Positions 24,471 through 38,022 of a DNA stretch of 64,000 nt are shown piece by piece (within the stretch, counting starts at the first letter, position 1; each line of letters opens with the position of its first letter). Both the position numbers and the translations under genes were made by a program. Where the stretch lies: the NCBI RefSeq assembly GCF_947179165.1, contig NC_077242.1:39440097-39504096 (forward strand), in the 5' to 3' direction. This stretch comes from Solanum dulcamara (lineage: Eukaryota; Streptophyta; Magnoliopsida; Solanales; Solanaceae). The notes below the pieces were generated by a model. The model was not told where the DNA came from. It saw only the letters and a program-made list of their open reading frames with translations, and searched no databases.

Positions 24471-26040
24471 TGTAATGACCACTTATGGTCATTATGGGAA
24501 ACCAATAGTAAAGAATTTGGGCCATAAATTGTTTTGATAGTAGCTTAAAAATTTCAAACTACTCCAGCCTTAGACAAAATTTGATTAAGGTGAGGTCTAA
24601 GGCAATACAGAAATGGACTGGGGTCAATGCCTAAGATTGCATTTGATTTTATGATAACTAAGGCGTAAAGAAGTCAGTAGAACTTTTGAAGAGTGAATTC
24701 AAGCAAGTAGATCTCCCGATATCAAACTTGGTGTGAAAAGGTAATTTTGTTGTGTTGTGAAATGGGAGTTTTGGGGAGAATTTCCAAGTTTTTGTCTCCA
24801 TAGAAGCTGATATGGCAGGAGTGATCCCTTTATGGAAGGGCTATTATAGCGGGATAGTCGTGGGATTAATAGGGAAAAGTCCCAAATATTTTTATTTCTG
24901 CAAAATTTCGTTCTTGCTAGAACAAGAGGCAACTTAGGGCTATTTTTCTTTAATTTTCCACAAAATTCTTTGATAAAGGTAAGTTGATTACTCCTTTAAC
25001 TTGTAATTCGATTCTTCGACCTTATAATCTATGGGGATTACTTTAGTTGAGCATTCTTGACCTGAAATTAATAGTGAGAAAAGCCCTAGTTGGTTGGTAT
25101 GATCATGAAATTTTCCAAGGGTTGGGGTTTTAGCTACAATCCAGGTACTTTAGTCTATTGATCATTTATTTCTATATTTTGTATTTGTTTTAGACCAAGA
25201 ACAAGCCAAGACACTTCAAAAAGGAAAAGCTCAGGTTCTTTAGAGAATTCATGCTTGATTCGAGGAAGTTAATGGTTGTTGTTGTCTCATTTGTCTTATA
25301 TGTACTTGGTAACTAATTTATTAGTATTACATATATGCTATATCATGAGGTAAAAGAAATGAACATGAGTTGAAATGCTAATTGCGATTAAATTACGTGC
25401 AATGAAAGTTTTGATTTGATGTACAAGTGTGCTTATTGTTTATTGTGGTTGTGAATGTTATGTGTGATTTCCTTTAGATCGGGTACCACGCTGGTATAAT
25501 TGGATTAGGTACCATACTGGTACATTCACTATGATTGGGATTATATACCATGCCGATAAAATTGGATGGGGTACCATGCTGGTATATTTAGATTGGGTAC
25601 CAGGCCAGTATACTAACTATGTTTGGGATCAGGTACCACGTTAGTACACTAATACTTTATGTATAAATTTCATAAGAGAACCAGATTGATTATAGTAATT
25701 GTGATTAATCATGCTTATTGTGTGGACTGCTTCAAGTTAAGGACTGGGAGTTCGGGTATTGCTATAATTGTGTAATTGTATATCATCTATTTTACTGTGT
25801 TGTGGTTGCCTGTTCATATTTTATTTACTAGAATTAGTTGTGTGACCCTACAAGTATAATGTGTTTTGTGTACTGATTTTTCACTTTTATCTATTTTTGT
25901 TTAGTACAAGGCATATTTAGGCGACTATTGAAAGATGTCATTCTAGTTTACTTCTACATTTTCTTCTTAATTTAGTTTTAGGCTAACCTGTCTTGGTGGG
26001 ATAAGACAGATACCATCACACCTGATTTTGGGATGTGACA
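24471..26040 (+). repeat. LTR F2, 1.57 kb, uninterrupted
   Basis: It starts tgtaatgacc and ends gggatgtgaca. It is the uninterrupted counterpart of LTR F1 and reveals the empty sites of solo LTRs D and E. It is preceded by an integrase C-terminus and followed after three bases by a primer-binding site, so it is both a 3' and a 5' LTR in the array. Confidence 0.9.
25474..25655. repeat. ggtaccac-g-ctggta repeat block in LTR F2
   Basis: About six variants of a 30-36 bp unit occur, each with a ggtacca...tggta or ccagta inverted core (near 25478, 25506, 25546, 25570, 25597 and 25633). A shorter block remains in LTR F1 near 20882-20925. The cores are partly self-complementary. Confidence 0.8.
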
Positions 26041-26043
26041 AAA

Positions 26044-26055
26044 TGGTATCAGAGT
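26044..26055 (+). other. primer-binding site after LTR F2
   Basis: TGGTATCAGAGT is one base off the initiator methionine tRNA site. It is three bases after the LTR end. The leader that follows (26056 to about 26347) is typical gypsy 5' untranslated sequence without gag. Confidence 0.9.
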
Positions 26056-26347
26056 CAGGTTCATAGGTCTCATGAGTGTACAAGACAAGTTTGATAGAGT
26101 CTCGAGGATTGGTATGAAGATATCCATTTCTTATCTTTAAGATGCTATGGTGACTTTTAGGAAAATCTTCGCTTCTTGTTCTCTACCATGCATCCTTGAT
26201 TTATTCTAATTCCTATCGCTTCACCCTATTTTCTCACATATAGTGATGATTTATGCGTGTAGTTTGGATGTCATCTTGTGATTTTGAAGTTAAATCTGAT
26301 ACTAACCCAGAAGTGACAGACTTATGGAAAGGATATGTGGTCAGACT

Positions 26348-28668
26348 TGTAATGCTCTAATATTCGAAGAGATTGAGTAAGGTTATGTTTCAATGATCAA
26401 TTGAGGATATTATATGGAAATATGAACAATGGTTTGAGGGACTTCATGAACCCCTTGTCTTTTCTGGTTAGTTATTCACCAGGGTACTTGTGTTTACTTG
26501 GTTAGGGCTATGGAATGTGTTATTTGAGTCCAAACCCGCCATCATAGCTCTATCTCTTTAGCTGAAATGGTGGATTGTTGCATATTGATAATTTCCACTG
26601 TTTTAAGCCCCAAAATATGCTCAATTTTGGAACACAAGTTTGGGGAGGTGAATGAGTCCTCTTCACAAAGTCAATTCCAAAATTTCCATCATGAGTCCCA
26701 CATTCTTGTTTAGACTTTGAAATTGGCTCATTTCCATTTTATGTGATTTTAGTGTATGAATGACTGTATTAATATTATAAAATTATTTTTGATAGTGTGG
26801 TAATGTTTAGAGGTCGTATGAAAGGGAAAGGCTCTCGAGACTTGATTTGAAGCTCACGTGATCGGCCTAAAGGTAGTCTATGACTCCCGCATAAATATGA
26901 AACACTATGCTTAATTGTGTGAATTTAGGGGTGTGTTGCTAGCTGATAATCTTTAGTTTCTTATAATCTTTGTTTTAGGCCTTCTTCGGCTTTTAGAACA
27001 TCGATAGGATATTGGTTGCTTTAGTTTATCATCCTTATTTTGTGCTGTGAATTGTATATAACTTGTGATTATTCTAGGAGCATTTTGGCCTTATCTAGAC
27101 TTAGAACTGTGATTTTCATAGACTTATGCAGGTTGGATTCGTTAGGCCTTAGAATCTCTCAGATGTTGCTTTGGATGACTTAGCTCCCTGTAGACTGATA
27201 TAACATACTTGAGTCTGATAGTTTGAGCCTTAGCTAGGCAGTAACCCTACTCTTAAGACCTCATATCTATATTTCCCTCATCCTATTAGTTTTTGTATAC
27301 TTAATTTAGGTTTCAGAAGCCGCTCGTTGATTCAATTATATTTGGTTTGGTCTTGGAGTGATTTATTGATAGCATTCGATTAGGGGTTCTCCCCTTGAGG
27401 CTCATCTGGCTGCTAGCCAGCTCGCCTCTATTCATGGTTTTAAGTCCTTGATTCACTCTATTGGGTAATGGTTAAAGTCCATGCCTCAGTTTCTCAACCT
27501 TGCTTAGAGTCCTTGGCCATCTGTAGCCTTGGTTAGAGTCGGTCACTATTTTCAGCCCTAGTTAGAGTCCTTGGCCATCTGCAGCCTTGGTTAGAGTCGG
27601 TCACTATTTTCAGCCCTAGTTAGAGTCCTTGGCTATCTTCAACCTTAGTTTTAGTCCATCACTATGTTCAAACTTAGTTAGAGTCCTTGAGTATCTTTAG
27701 CCTTGGTTAGAGTTCGTCACCATCTTCATTCTTGGTTAGAATCCTTGGCCATCTGCATCTTTGGTTAGAGTCCATCGCTATCTTTAGCTTTGGTTAGAGT
27801 CTTCGGCTACCCCAATCTTGGTTAAAGTACTTGATTCCTTCTTTGCTTTGGTTCAATTCCTTAGTCCCTATTCCACTGTAAATAAAATCTTAGGTACTCA
27901 GTTGATTCGATTGATGTACATGAAAGTTAGTGCTAATCGTGAAAGTATCTTATGGTCCTCTTTGTGGATCTTAACTATTCTAGTCACCTGTCGGGCTTAT
28001 GGGGTCCAGTTGAGTTATATTTGAACTTATGCATGAGTGTAACCTCTAGGCTTATGAGGGTCCGGTTGGGTTTATCTAGTTTTGTTCTCTTTCTTTGTGT
28101 TTTGGTACAATCGTGTGCATTCTTATTGGATTTCCGCCCTTTATTTTGGTTAAAATTCTATCATTTTATATTACTTTTACTTTTCCTACTTAGTCGGCCT
28201 ATGATGCTTACTGGGTACCTATTATTTTGCTACTCATAATACACTCCACATATGTTTTCATGATATAGGTCTGAGCACCAGCTACTAGCATTAAATCGAG
28301 CTTGCAGTAGTATAATTTGGAGATTAGGGTGAGTACATGACGTACTGGATCTACTTGTTTCCTTTTGTATATATTATGACTTGTCTTTTACTTTTTGAGA
28401 CAAGTGTTGTTGATGTGGTTCACTTTTGGGAATTATATTTATTCTGTAGTAGCTCTGAACATGTGACTACCAGATTCTGGGAGAGATCTTTCATTTGTAT
28501 ATGTATTTTTGATTGGCTTCCATTTGTTCTAGTAATTTCTGTTGTTGTTTAATTATGGTTTAGTTTCTACCCTTAATCCTATTAATTATAGTTTTGGGAT
28601 ACATGTCGGCTTTCCTACTATTAGTTTATAGTAGGTGCCATCATAACTTAATAAATCGGGTCGTGACA
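26348..28668 (+). repeat. 5' LTR of element H
   Basis: The right end is firm: cgggtcgtgaca, followed after three bases by a perfect primer-binding site. The left end is my best estimate, tgtaatgctc, which follows the F leader. The interior parallels the minus-strand LTR at 52364-54594: gtcggcctatgatgctta, tgagcaccagctact, and a block near 26790 on tttttgatagtgtggta. The estimated length is about 2.3 kb. Confidence 0.75.
27476..27850. repeat. 31-bp (62-bp dimer) tandem array in LTR H
   Basis: About twelve units of the type ttggttagagtcc plus a variable half (ttggccatctgcagcc or atcactattttcagcc) repeat every 31 bp, alternating as 62-bp dimers at 27500-27630. The array is non-coding. Confidence 0.88.
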
Positions 28669-28671
28669 AGT

Positions 28672-28683
28672 TGGTATCAGAGC
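28672..28683 (+). other. primer-binding site of element H
   Basis: A perfect TGGTATCAGAGC match to the initiator methionine tRNA site, three bases after the LTR end at 28668. Confidence 0.95.
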
Positions 28684-28740
28684 CCAGGTTCACCAGTCTC
28701 ACTTGTACAGAGCTAACATTTAGTTGAGTTCTGCAGATCA

Positions 28741-31094
28741 ATGCGAAGACGTTTGCACCTTATTTTTGGGAGGCTTCAGGATGTTTTTAGGAATATTTCC
28801 TTTTTTGTATCAGTTTTGTGCATTGTATGTCTTATCAGTTTCATAAAATCTCACTTACTTCACTATTTTATAGGGATGGCTTGCACGCGTAGTACCGTGG
28901 CTGGTTGTGATGCACTCAGTCCAGAAGATAGAGCCCTAGCTAGGGGTAGAGGTCGACCTTGAGGTCATGGTAGGGATGCAACACCATCTCGAATAGAGAT
29001 AGGATTCCGAAGCTAGAGACGGAGCGTCAAGCAACTTATGTTTCTCCACAACCAGTGGGACCGAGGCCATTTCAGCCACCACCCACACTAGCTATGGCCT
29101 TAGATCTTCTCACCGCCGTTACTTAGCTCCTGATTGTACTTGGGGGTATGCAGTAGGCACCCACTATGCCAGCACTACAGCATCAGCCTGCACTAGTGGC
29201 TCCAGAGGTTTAGCTGCCACCGACACATATCACTGCCCAGCCATATATTATGAATGGGGTCATGCCACTATGGGAGAAGAAGATGCTTGGGGTATTTTTA
29301 AGATTATCACTGCCGAGGTTTTTTAGGGCTATTAGGGAGGATTATTATGATTTCCTTACTACTTATCGAGTATGGCTAGGTACTTTGGGTTTGGTGGAGT
29401 CGAGAGGAGACGAATTCACCGCTTATTAGCTTGATAGACCATCCAGACAATAGTGGTGTTCATATTTAGAGATCAGACTATCAGGGTCTCCACCAGTGTC
29501 TTGGAAAGCATTTTAGAGGTCTTCTTGGCTAGGTTTTTCCCATGGAACGTTAGAGATCAGCTTTGTGATAAATTCTTATAGTTGGAGAACGGATCCATGA
29601 CCATGTCAGAGTACGAGGCTACATTCCATGAGCTCTCCCATTATGCCACTATGATTCTACCCACTGAAGAGGAGAGAGTTTGGTGCTTTGTCTGACGGTT
29701 GAGACTCCAGCTATAGATTGAGAAACAATCCATGGTTTTGGTTGGTTTTTCATTTTTAGATATAGTGGACCATGCTCGTACACTTGAGAAACTCTTTGTC
29801 ATGAGGCCCATGGGGAAGTGGCAAGAGGGATCAATATGAGGATAGACGCAATGAGTCCCATCTTAGGCTCAAGGATTCATATGATAGGCCCTGCCAAAGG
29901 TTCCAGCATGGTTAGTCCATCCATCCAGTTCCGACCTCTTTACATACTTCAAAGGGTTACCAGCACCATCAAGGTAGTTTAAGAGCCAGCTCGACTTAGG
30001 TTTGAGGTGGTTCATAACCAGGTAGTTCAGGCTGTGGCGGCCATCCTCCAGTTGTGAGCAGACCTCCACAGGGTTGCTATGATTATGACAAGCTTAATCA
30101 CTTAACTAGAAAGTGTCCCTTTCATCGGATTGTTGCACCAGCTCTACAGGTATCTCAATAATCTCCAGAAGTAGCACCTCTATTTAGAAGCGGAGGTTAG
30201 GGTTAAGTTTATCGAGGTGGTTATCAGGGTACAAGGGGCGGTCCTTAGGAGGAAGGTCAGGTGGCAGGGTCGATGCTCGAGGTAGAGGTGCTCAAGGCCA
30301 CTTTTATGTAGCTTCATTAAGAGTGGAGGCTGAGGCATCAGATGAAATGATCACACGTACCATTCTTTTATGCCATTAGTCCACCTTATATTTATTTGAT
30401 TCGGGCTCTACTATTTCATATATATCATTGTATTAAGCTCCTTCATTGAGTATGTGTCCAGATCCCTTAGCAGTTCCATTGCATATTTCGACCCAGGTGG
30501 GTGAGTTTTGAAAAGTGGATCAGGTACTTAGATCTTGGTTGGTGACTATCTAGGGGTGGGACACCCTGGCTGACTTTATATTTCTTGATATATTGGATTT
30601 TGATATGATTCTGGGCATGAACTAGTTATCCCCTCACTGTGCGGTCTTGGATTGCTATGCTAAGACTGTTACCTTAGCCATGCTCAATATTCTGCCAGTG
30701 GTGTGGCAAGGCTCTTCTAGTCGCACACCAATTGGGGTTATCTCTTTTATTCAGGCTTAGAGGTTAGTGTCTAGCGGATGCTTAGCTAACCTGGATTATG
30801 TGAGAGATGTTAGTAGGGAGGACCCTACGATTGATTCACTTCCTATAGTATGAGAGTATGCAAATGTATTTCCCACTGACTTACCTGGCCTTCTCCAAGA
30901 TCGTAATATTGACTTTGACTTCGACTTGGAGCCAAGTACTCGACCTATTTCTATTCCACCTTATCGTATGGCCCACTCAGAGCTCAAAGAGCTCAGTGTT
31001 TTAGCTTTAAGATATCTTGGGTAAGGGATTCGTTCAACTAGTGTATCGCTTTGGGGTTCCCTTGTCTTGTTTGTGAAGAAAGAATATTGGTTCC
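28741..31094 (+). pseudogene. element H gag, protease and start of RT
   Basis: The plus-strand reading gives gag from about 28880 (MACTRS, then ARGRGRP), a capsid stretch with frame changes, and a knuckle at 30075-30116 (C-Y-D-Y-D-K-L-N-H-L-T-R-K-C; the second cysteine has become Y). The aspartic protease active site LFDSGST is intact at 30392-30412. The block ILGMN near 30609 is followed by a stop. DLPGLLQDR and the PPYRMAHSELKEL motif near 30960-31000 begin the reverse transcriptase. The reading stops at VLFVKKE, where LTR I starts at 31095. The rest of pol and the 3' LTR are not found in order afterwards. There are several stops and shifts. It is a Ty3/gypsy element and not functional. Confidence 0.88.
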
Positions 31095-33812
31095 TGTAAC
31101 ACCCTGTCTGTTTGAACATTGGAATTAACTTATACTTTTGTAAGAATAATAAAACTTCTCAATATATTAGAAAGGATATTTTATGAGTTATTTTAACTGC
31201 ACAAAGTTCGTATGTTAAGGGTGGAGGTTAAGGAAGTTGCAAAATAAAATTCGGCAAAAGTTATTATAAATGCTTTAAAGTAATTCTCTGAATCTTTGGG
31301 TCAAATATCTCAGAACCTTTCTCCTAATATATATAAAGGGTTAAAATTCCCATGACCTATCAAATCAAAGATCAACGAGTCTAGTTTCCAAAGCTCTAAA
31401 CCATTTTCCATACAACTTCAGAATTGAATGATATTCACATTTTTGTGAGACTCCACAAGCAGGCACCTTGAAGTGGGTCTTGCTAACTCTAAGTCGGCTT
31501 ATCTTTATATAAAACTATATTCTTCATTGTTTCATTATAAGTGATCAAAAAACTCAGGAAAATCAGTATCCACTACTAAATCCTCCATGGCTGTTGATTC
31601 TTTCAACTCGAAAGTTTAACGAAAGTTGCTTTACATCTAAGCTCATCATTTTAGTGTAGTTTGTCCCATAAATTTCATAGAATATCCTCATGGGGTGTTT
31701 TGGAAGGGAGATAGCAGCTGGTATTGAGTATGTTGTAGTAGCTACAAAGTTATATTGTCAAGGTAATAAACTTGTACACTTATCTATTGATTTAATCGAG
31801 ATTATAACTTTTAATTGTGAAAAGTTGTAGTTGCCGATGAGTTGTAGTAGTTTCTTGTTGATTTTGGCTTCATCTGTTGTTACTTCAAAGAGGCAGATTG
31901 TGTAGCTTGGTATTTAAAAATATTTTGTCAAGAAAATCATTCCCCATACGACATTCCTTCATAAGTTCATGTTCTAGTATCATTTTTATAGATTTGTCCA
32001 ATGTGGTGGTGCCTCTGATATTGTGGCTATAGGAAGCCCCTTTTTCTTAGTTAGTTTGATTATTATTGTTGTTTATTGATGTTTTTAAGGTGCTTGAGGG
32101 AATTGAGTGTTTGTGTGATTCATATTAGAGTTGCATTCAATGGTTTGTTGGATTGAACAACGTGAAGAAGGCCTCGTTATGTTGCCTCGGGAGCTTGTTG
32201 CTCCATTAAGATGTTGTTGGAATGTATTCAATGGATTTAGCTTCTGATTATTGTTATTATTGGACTTATTTTATGGTTTGGAAATGGCTAGTCATGGGTG
32301 TAGCATTAATTCCTTATTGATTACTTATGGTTCATTCTTACAGCCCTGCTGATTTTTGCATTGTTGCTTTACTTTAGTTGGCCAAATTTAATAGAGGCAC
32401 TTTTTGGACTTTGGTTGAAAGGTGTGTTAAAGCTATTATTTCTCTTGTGGTATAATCTTGATTCCCTATTCTTGTCATGGCCTATTTATAGTCATTATAT
32501 GACTTATAGCCTTACCCTATAGAGTTGGCTACCACCATATGATTAATGTCTATCACCAACACTCTACTCTTTCCCTAGTTACTTAGAAAAGCATGTTATG
32601 ATTGTGTTCTGATCAATTATGATTACTTGTTATTGTTGTGATGTTTTATTGGCTAGTTGCTTCCTATGATCTTGTTTTGGCCAGAGTGAACACTAACACT
32701 ATAGTGTTCTTGAGAATATAAATTGAGTGTTATATCGAGCCTACAGGCTGGTTAGATCAAGCTTACATGCCAAGTAGACTGTACCTATAGTACATGCAGT
32801 TGTACCTATGGGGAAGTATATATATATTGCACCACAGAGCCTAATAACTGTATTGATTCATGACAAATACACATTCAAACAATTCAGATCAGATTATTAT
32901 TGGGATCTAGGAAAGAGAGCTAATATGGGTATTTAGTGATTGTTTGAATTAGTTAGGACTTATAGTGATTATGTGTTGTTTGTAGCTTTCGAGCTTATGG
33001 GGGCCAGGTCAAGTTATTGCCTATTATGTGTTTATATAGCCTATTTATAAGGAGGTAAGATATTGTCTTGTGTTTCACTCCTGCCCTTTCCATTCAGTAC
33101 TTATACTTCAGTTTCAGCTCTCAGTTACCTTACATACTTAGTACATTACTCGTACTAATGCCTGATTTCTTGGGGGCACTGTATTCATGCCTGCAAGTCC
33201 TGAGCAAAAATTAGACAAGCCCGTCAAGTAGCATAACTGCCTATCCAGATGATTTGTTGAATCCTTTCTTCCTGGTGTTTCTAGAGTCTTAGAGGTTTGT
33301 TCTTTTTGCTACTGGTAGATTTTGGGTAGGTCAGGGCCTTGTCCCGTCCATGTATTATATTCATAGAGGCTTGCAGACTAGTATTTTGGGTGCTATAGCC
33401 ATGTTATTGGCCATGATGGCCTTTTGTATTGGTTGGTTGTAGTTTTAAAGTAGTTTGATATACTATTTAGATATATGCCCATTTTCAACTTTTGTATAGA
33501 GATCACAGTGTCTTTGATGATCAACATAGCATTTATGCTTTCCTAGATATCATGTGGCCTCGATGGACAAACAGGCTTGTGTGCTAGTTGGTAATTGCTT
33601 TATGTAAACTGTTGGGAATAGTTATTTTCTTTGTATACTTGTTGACAGGGTCCTTTCCAACTGAAGACTTATTTTTAAGCTGAGATATACTTTATTTTTT
33701 CTTGACTGTGTGTGGCTGCCATGCACCATTAGCAATTGGTTCAACAGGGTCAACTTTGGCCTAAGTCTTGGCAATAGGTATCGATTGTGCTCCTTGAGTT
33801 TGGAGCGTGAAA
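31095..33812 (+). repeat. 5' LTR of element I
   Basis: It starts tgtaacaccctgtctg and ends ggagcgtgaaa (CA decayed). Its length is 2718 bp. It aligns with the 3' LTR at 38023-39316 plus 50925-52363. A TATATAAA at about 31330 is kept in the other LTR near 38247. The left flank gttcc is inside the element H reverse transcriptase. The matching right-hand duplication is lost. Confidence 0.9.
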
Positions 33813-33816
33813 AAAT

Positions 33817-33828
33817 TGGTATCAAAGC
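33817..33828 (+). other. primer-binding site of element I
   Basis: TGGTATCAAAGC, one base off the initiator methionine tRNA site, four bases after the LTR end. Confidence 0.88.
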
Positions 33829-34019
33829 AATGTCATATCCCAATGAGTCTGCAAGTCGTGTCTAGTAGAGTTTTTTTATAAACGTGTTGCGCGCCGCATT
33901 ATATAAGAAAGAAGCCATAGGCATTACTCAGAAATGTTACCCTCCTTCTATTCAAATTATGTTGTAGAGATTAGTCATAAGGGTTGAGTTCTTCGACTTA
34001 TGATTGTTATTGTCCTTGT

Positions 34020-37000
34020 ATAGATGAAGAAATATAGTGAGTCATTAGATAATAGTTGGCCAAAGGTCAGATGCACCCACAAGTAAAGGTACAAGCAGAG
34101 TACCACCTACGGGGGCAGTTCAGCTGGAAGGAGTGGGGGGAGACATCTTTATATCCCTCCCTAGCACCACCTTTACATCAGGATGCCCAAGACCTACAAG
34201 ACCTCCAGCAGCCCCTCCAGTTCCTCTTATTCCTATAGATTGAGAATTCATGATGTTGTTTATGTGTTGGCTCAATTAACAACCACTCTGCTCCAGCTAG
34301 TGGCACAAAATACAGAAGGGGCTTCCAAAGGGCCCAAAAGATCGCGGGTTGAAGAGTTCCTTGTCAAGATTCCTCCCAGTATACAAGGATAGACCGTAGA
34401 GAGGACCTTTAATACTTTATTGACTATACATGCCAGATTGTTAGAGTTATCTACTTTAGTAGCCCTACAAAGAGGGCCCCCAATCTTCATCAGGTAAAGG
34501 ATAAGGCCAAGCGAGGAGAATCTAGTACTAACAGTGGCCAGAATTATACTTATGCATTGATGAGCCGACAAAATGTAAAGTTATCCCAAGATGCTATGGA
34601 AGTTTTCAATAGTAACAGAGTCATTGCGATGACATTTTGTTGTGTCTACCCCAGCGGATGACGTTTTTATCACCAAAAGTGCTTATCGAGGTTCTACGAT
34701 ATAGATTATTGGTTATCAAACCTCTACAGACTTGATAAAGATAGAGATGCTGTACTTCGACATTATTATGGGTATGGATTGACTGACATCTTTTTATGTC
34801 AATGTTGATTGACAAGCGAAGTTTGTTAGATTCCTCTTTCCATGAGAGTTAGTTCAAGAGTGGAAGGGTAATAGAATGAAGCCAAAGGGTATATTTATTT
34901 CACATATTCGGGAAAGGAAATTAATTGCTAAAGGCTGCATTTATCATATTGTTAGGGTTCAGGATTTTGATAGTGAACCACCGACCTTGTAATCAATTTT
35001 AGTGGTTAATGAATTTGTAGATGTCTTTCCAGATGAGCTACTTGGTATTCCCCCATAACGGGAGATTCATTTTTCAATTGATACCTTTCCAAATGTCCAA
35101 TCGATATCAATTCCTCCATATAGAATGGCACCAACAGAATTAAAGGAATTGAATGAGCAATTAAAAGACTTGTTAGATAAGGGCTTCATTAGACCAAGTG
35201 CATCAGTGTGTGGTGCACCAATAATATTTGTGCGATAGAAAGATGTTTCATTGCGCATGTGTATAGATTACCAACAGCTGAATAAGGTGACTATAAAGAC
35301 TTAATACCCACTACCTAGGATTGCTGACTTATTTGACCAGTTATAAGGTGCCCGATGTTTCTCAAAGATTGATTTATGTTTAGGCTACCATCAGGTGTAG
35401 GTTTGAGAAAGGGATATTCCAAAGATGCCTTCATGACCAGATATGGTCATTTTGAGTTTCTTCTGATTCTTTCGTTTAACAAATGCCCTAACGATATTTA
35501 TGGACCTCATAAACAATATATTTAGGCCATTCTTAGACTGTTCGTGATTTTGTCTATTGATAATATTTTTGTATATTCATGATGAGAGTTTGAGCATAGA
35601 GACCATCTCTAAGCGGTGTTTAGGTCCTCCGAAGTCAGAAATTATATACTAAGCTCTCGAAGTGTGAGTTTTGGTTGCATTTTATGGGCTTCTTGGCCAT
35701 ATTATTTTTGATGCTAGTATACAAGTTGACTGCAAAAGATTGAGGCTATGAAGACTTGGCCTAGACCCATGACCCCAACAAAAGTTCATAGCTTGATGGG
35801 GTTAGCAGGTTATTATAGGAGGTTTGTAGATATATTCTCTTTTCTCTCAACACCTTTGACTAAGCTAACTCAAAAAGCAGGTAAGTTTTAGTGGATTGCA
35901 ACCTGTATACACATCTTCCAAGAGCTAAAAGACAGATTGACTTCGGCCTTAGTTTTGACCTTGCTAGAGGGTTTAGAGGGATATACTGTGTATTTTGATG
36001 CTTCAGGTATTGGGTAGGGCTGTGTTCTAATGAAACATTGTAAAACAATTATTTATGTTTCTAGATAGCTAAAGAAGCACAAGAAAAACTACCTTACCTA
36101 TGATTTAGAGTTGGCCGTAGTTTTTCATGACTGAAGATCCACATGCATTACTTATATGGTATGCATGTTTATGTTGAACAAATCATAAAAACCTTCGGTA
36201 CATTTTTAGGCAAAAGGAGTTGAATCTACAACAATGTCAAAGGATCGATTGCTAAAAGATTATGGCATGGACATCTTGTACCATCCAGGGAAGGTAATAT
36301 AGTAGTGGATGCCCTAAGTCATAAATTGATGGGAACCTTGTCATATTTGGGTGTGGAGAAGTCGAAGATAGCCAGGAGATTTATTAGTTAGCTAACTTGG
36401 GGGTTAAATTGTTAGATTCTAATCATAGGGTCACAATTTAAGACACAGCCATATCAACTCTTGTTACGGAGGTGAAGGCATGACAACATAAAGATTCCAT
36501 CTTTGAGCAAATCAGGGGCAAGGCTCAACAACAGGAGTCTTTAGCCTTCAATATAAAAGAAGATAAAATCCTCAGATATGGATATTGATTGTGTGTTCCA
36601 GATATTCCAGGTCTTCGATAACAGATTATGGTAGAAGCATATTCTTCTCAATAATCTATTTATACAGGTTCTACAAAGATGTATCACAGTAGTAAACAGA
36701 TTTACTGGTGGTCTAGGATGAAGAAAAATGTTTCTGAGTTTGTAGCACAGTATTCTAATTGTCAGCAAGTGAAGGTCAAGCACAAAAAACCTAGTGGGTT
36801 GACACAAGAGATACCCATTCCATTATGGGAGTGGGAGGCAATAAATATGGACTTTGTTACAAGTTTTCCTCGCTCGCGGTGAAAGTTTGATTCCATTTGG
36901 GTGATTATCAACCGACTGATGAAATCAACCCATTTCTTGCTGATCAGGACCACATTTTAAGCTAAATATTATGTAGGGTTATATATTAGAGAGATTGTTA

Positions 37001-37900
37001 GATTGCATTATATCTCTATATTGATTATTTCGGATAAAGGAGCATAGCATACAAGTTTCTGGAAATCTTCCCGAAGGATTTAGAGACGTAGGTAAACCTT
37101 AGTATAACATTTCATCCTCAGGATGACAGTCAAGCTGCTCAGGCTGACAGCCAAGCTGAACGTACGATCCAGACACTCAAGGAAATATTACGAGCGTGTA
37201 TCCTAGATTTCAAAGGAAATTAGGATGATCACTTACCACTTTTTGAGTTTTCTTATAATAATAACTATCATTCCAATATCAGTATGGCAACGTATGAGGC
37301 TTTATATGAAAGAAAATGTAGACCTTCTCTTGGTTTGTTCGAGGTTGGATAATCAGGATTGTTTTGACTAGACTTAGTACAGCAGGCTGTGAAACAAGTT
37401 AAGTTAATAAGAGAGTAGTTATTGACAACTCAGAAAAATATTTTGTGGCTGTTAGGTGGCGAGACTTAGAGTTTGATATTGATGATTAGGTATTCCTAAA
37501 AGTTTTACCTATGAAGGGCGTTATGATATTTTTCAAAAAAGGAAAGTTGTACTATAGGCATTATTGCATCTTGCGATAGATAGGCCGAGTTGCCTATGAG
37601 CTAAAATTACCTTCTGAGTTAGAGGTAGTACACCCGAGTTTTCATGTTTTGATATTACCAAAGTGTATCAGAGATCCAAGACGTATACTGCCAACATCCG
37701 CTATTCATATTTTAAAGGATCTATCTTATGACGAAGCCTCTATTGCCATAGTAGATCACCAAATAACAAGATTATGAAATAAGAATGTAGCTTCTGTGAA
37801 AGTATTGTGGTGGAGCCATAATGTTGAAGAGCTGACGTAGGAAGCTAAAAAAGACATGAGGTTCAAATATCCCCACTTGCTCCTTCCTTCATAGGAGTAG
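34020..37900 (+). pseudogene. element I gag remnant and degenerate pol
   Basis: After a short gag-like start (to about 34470) the reading passes quickly to pol: VVNEFVDVFPDEL near 35010, [17 protein letters not shown] near 35125, and MCIDYQQLNKVT near 35260. The polymerase box reads SIDN at 35553-35564 (canonical F-I-D-D, second D lost). RNase H remnants lie near 35900-36250. The integrase zinc finger lies near 36690-36780; its first cysteine has become Y in QYSNCQQ. The core has NMDFV near 36845 and ISDKGA near 37030. The chromodomain-like tail runs to about 37890. Stops and shifts occur throughout. The order PR-RT-RH-IN is Ty3/gypsy. Much of gag appears missing. The element could not move by itself. 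Confidence 0.88.
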
Positions 37901-38005
37901 ACCAGAATTTGAGTATATAAGGTATGTTACTTATGTGTTATATGAGTTCTTGATTATTTTCTATGGTGCTGCAAATATGATTATAATTCGAGGGCGCATG
38001 TCCCT

Positions 38006-38022
38006 AAGGGGGGAGGGAAGGA
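38006..38022 (+). other. polypurine tract of element I
   Basis: The purine run aaggggggagggaagga directly precedes the 3' LTR start at 38023, as expected for plus-strand DNA priming. Confidence 0.85.

Noticed and set aside
27818..28552. Series of hydrophobic plus-strand ORFs resembling membrane proteins
   Set aside because: They lie in LTR H; pyrimidine-rich sequence translates as L, F and V, and the tandem array starts the series.
28665..28700. Possible tRNA-like sequence around tggtatcagagccc
   Set aside because: It is the primer-binding site complementary to initiator tRNA; no cloverleaf can be drawn around it.
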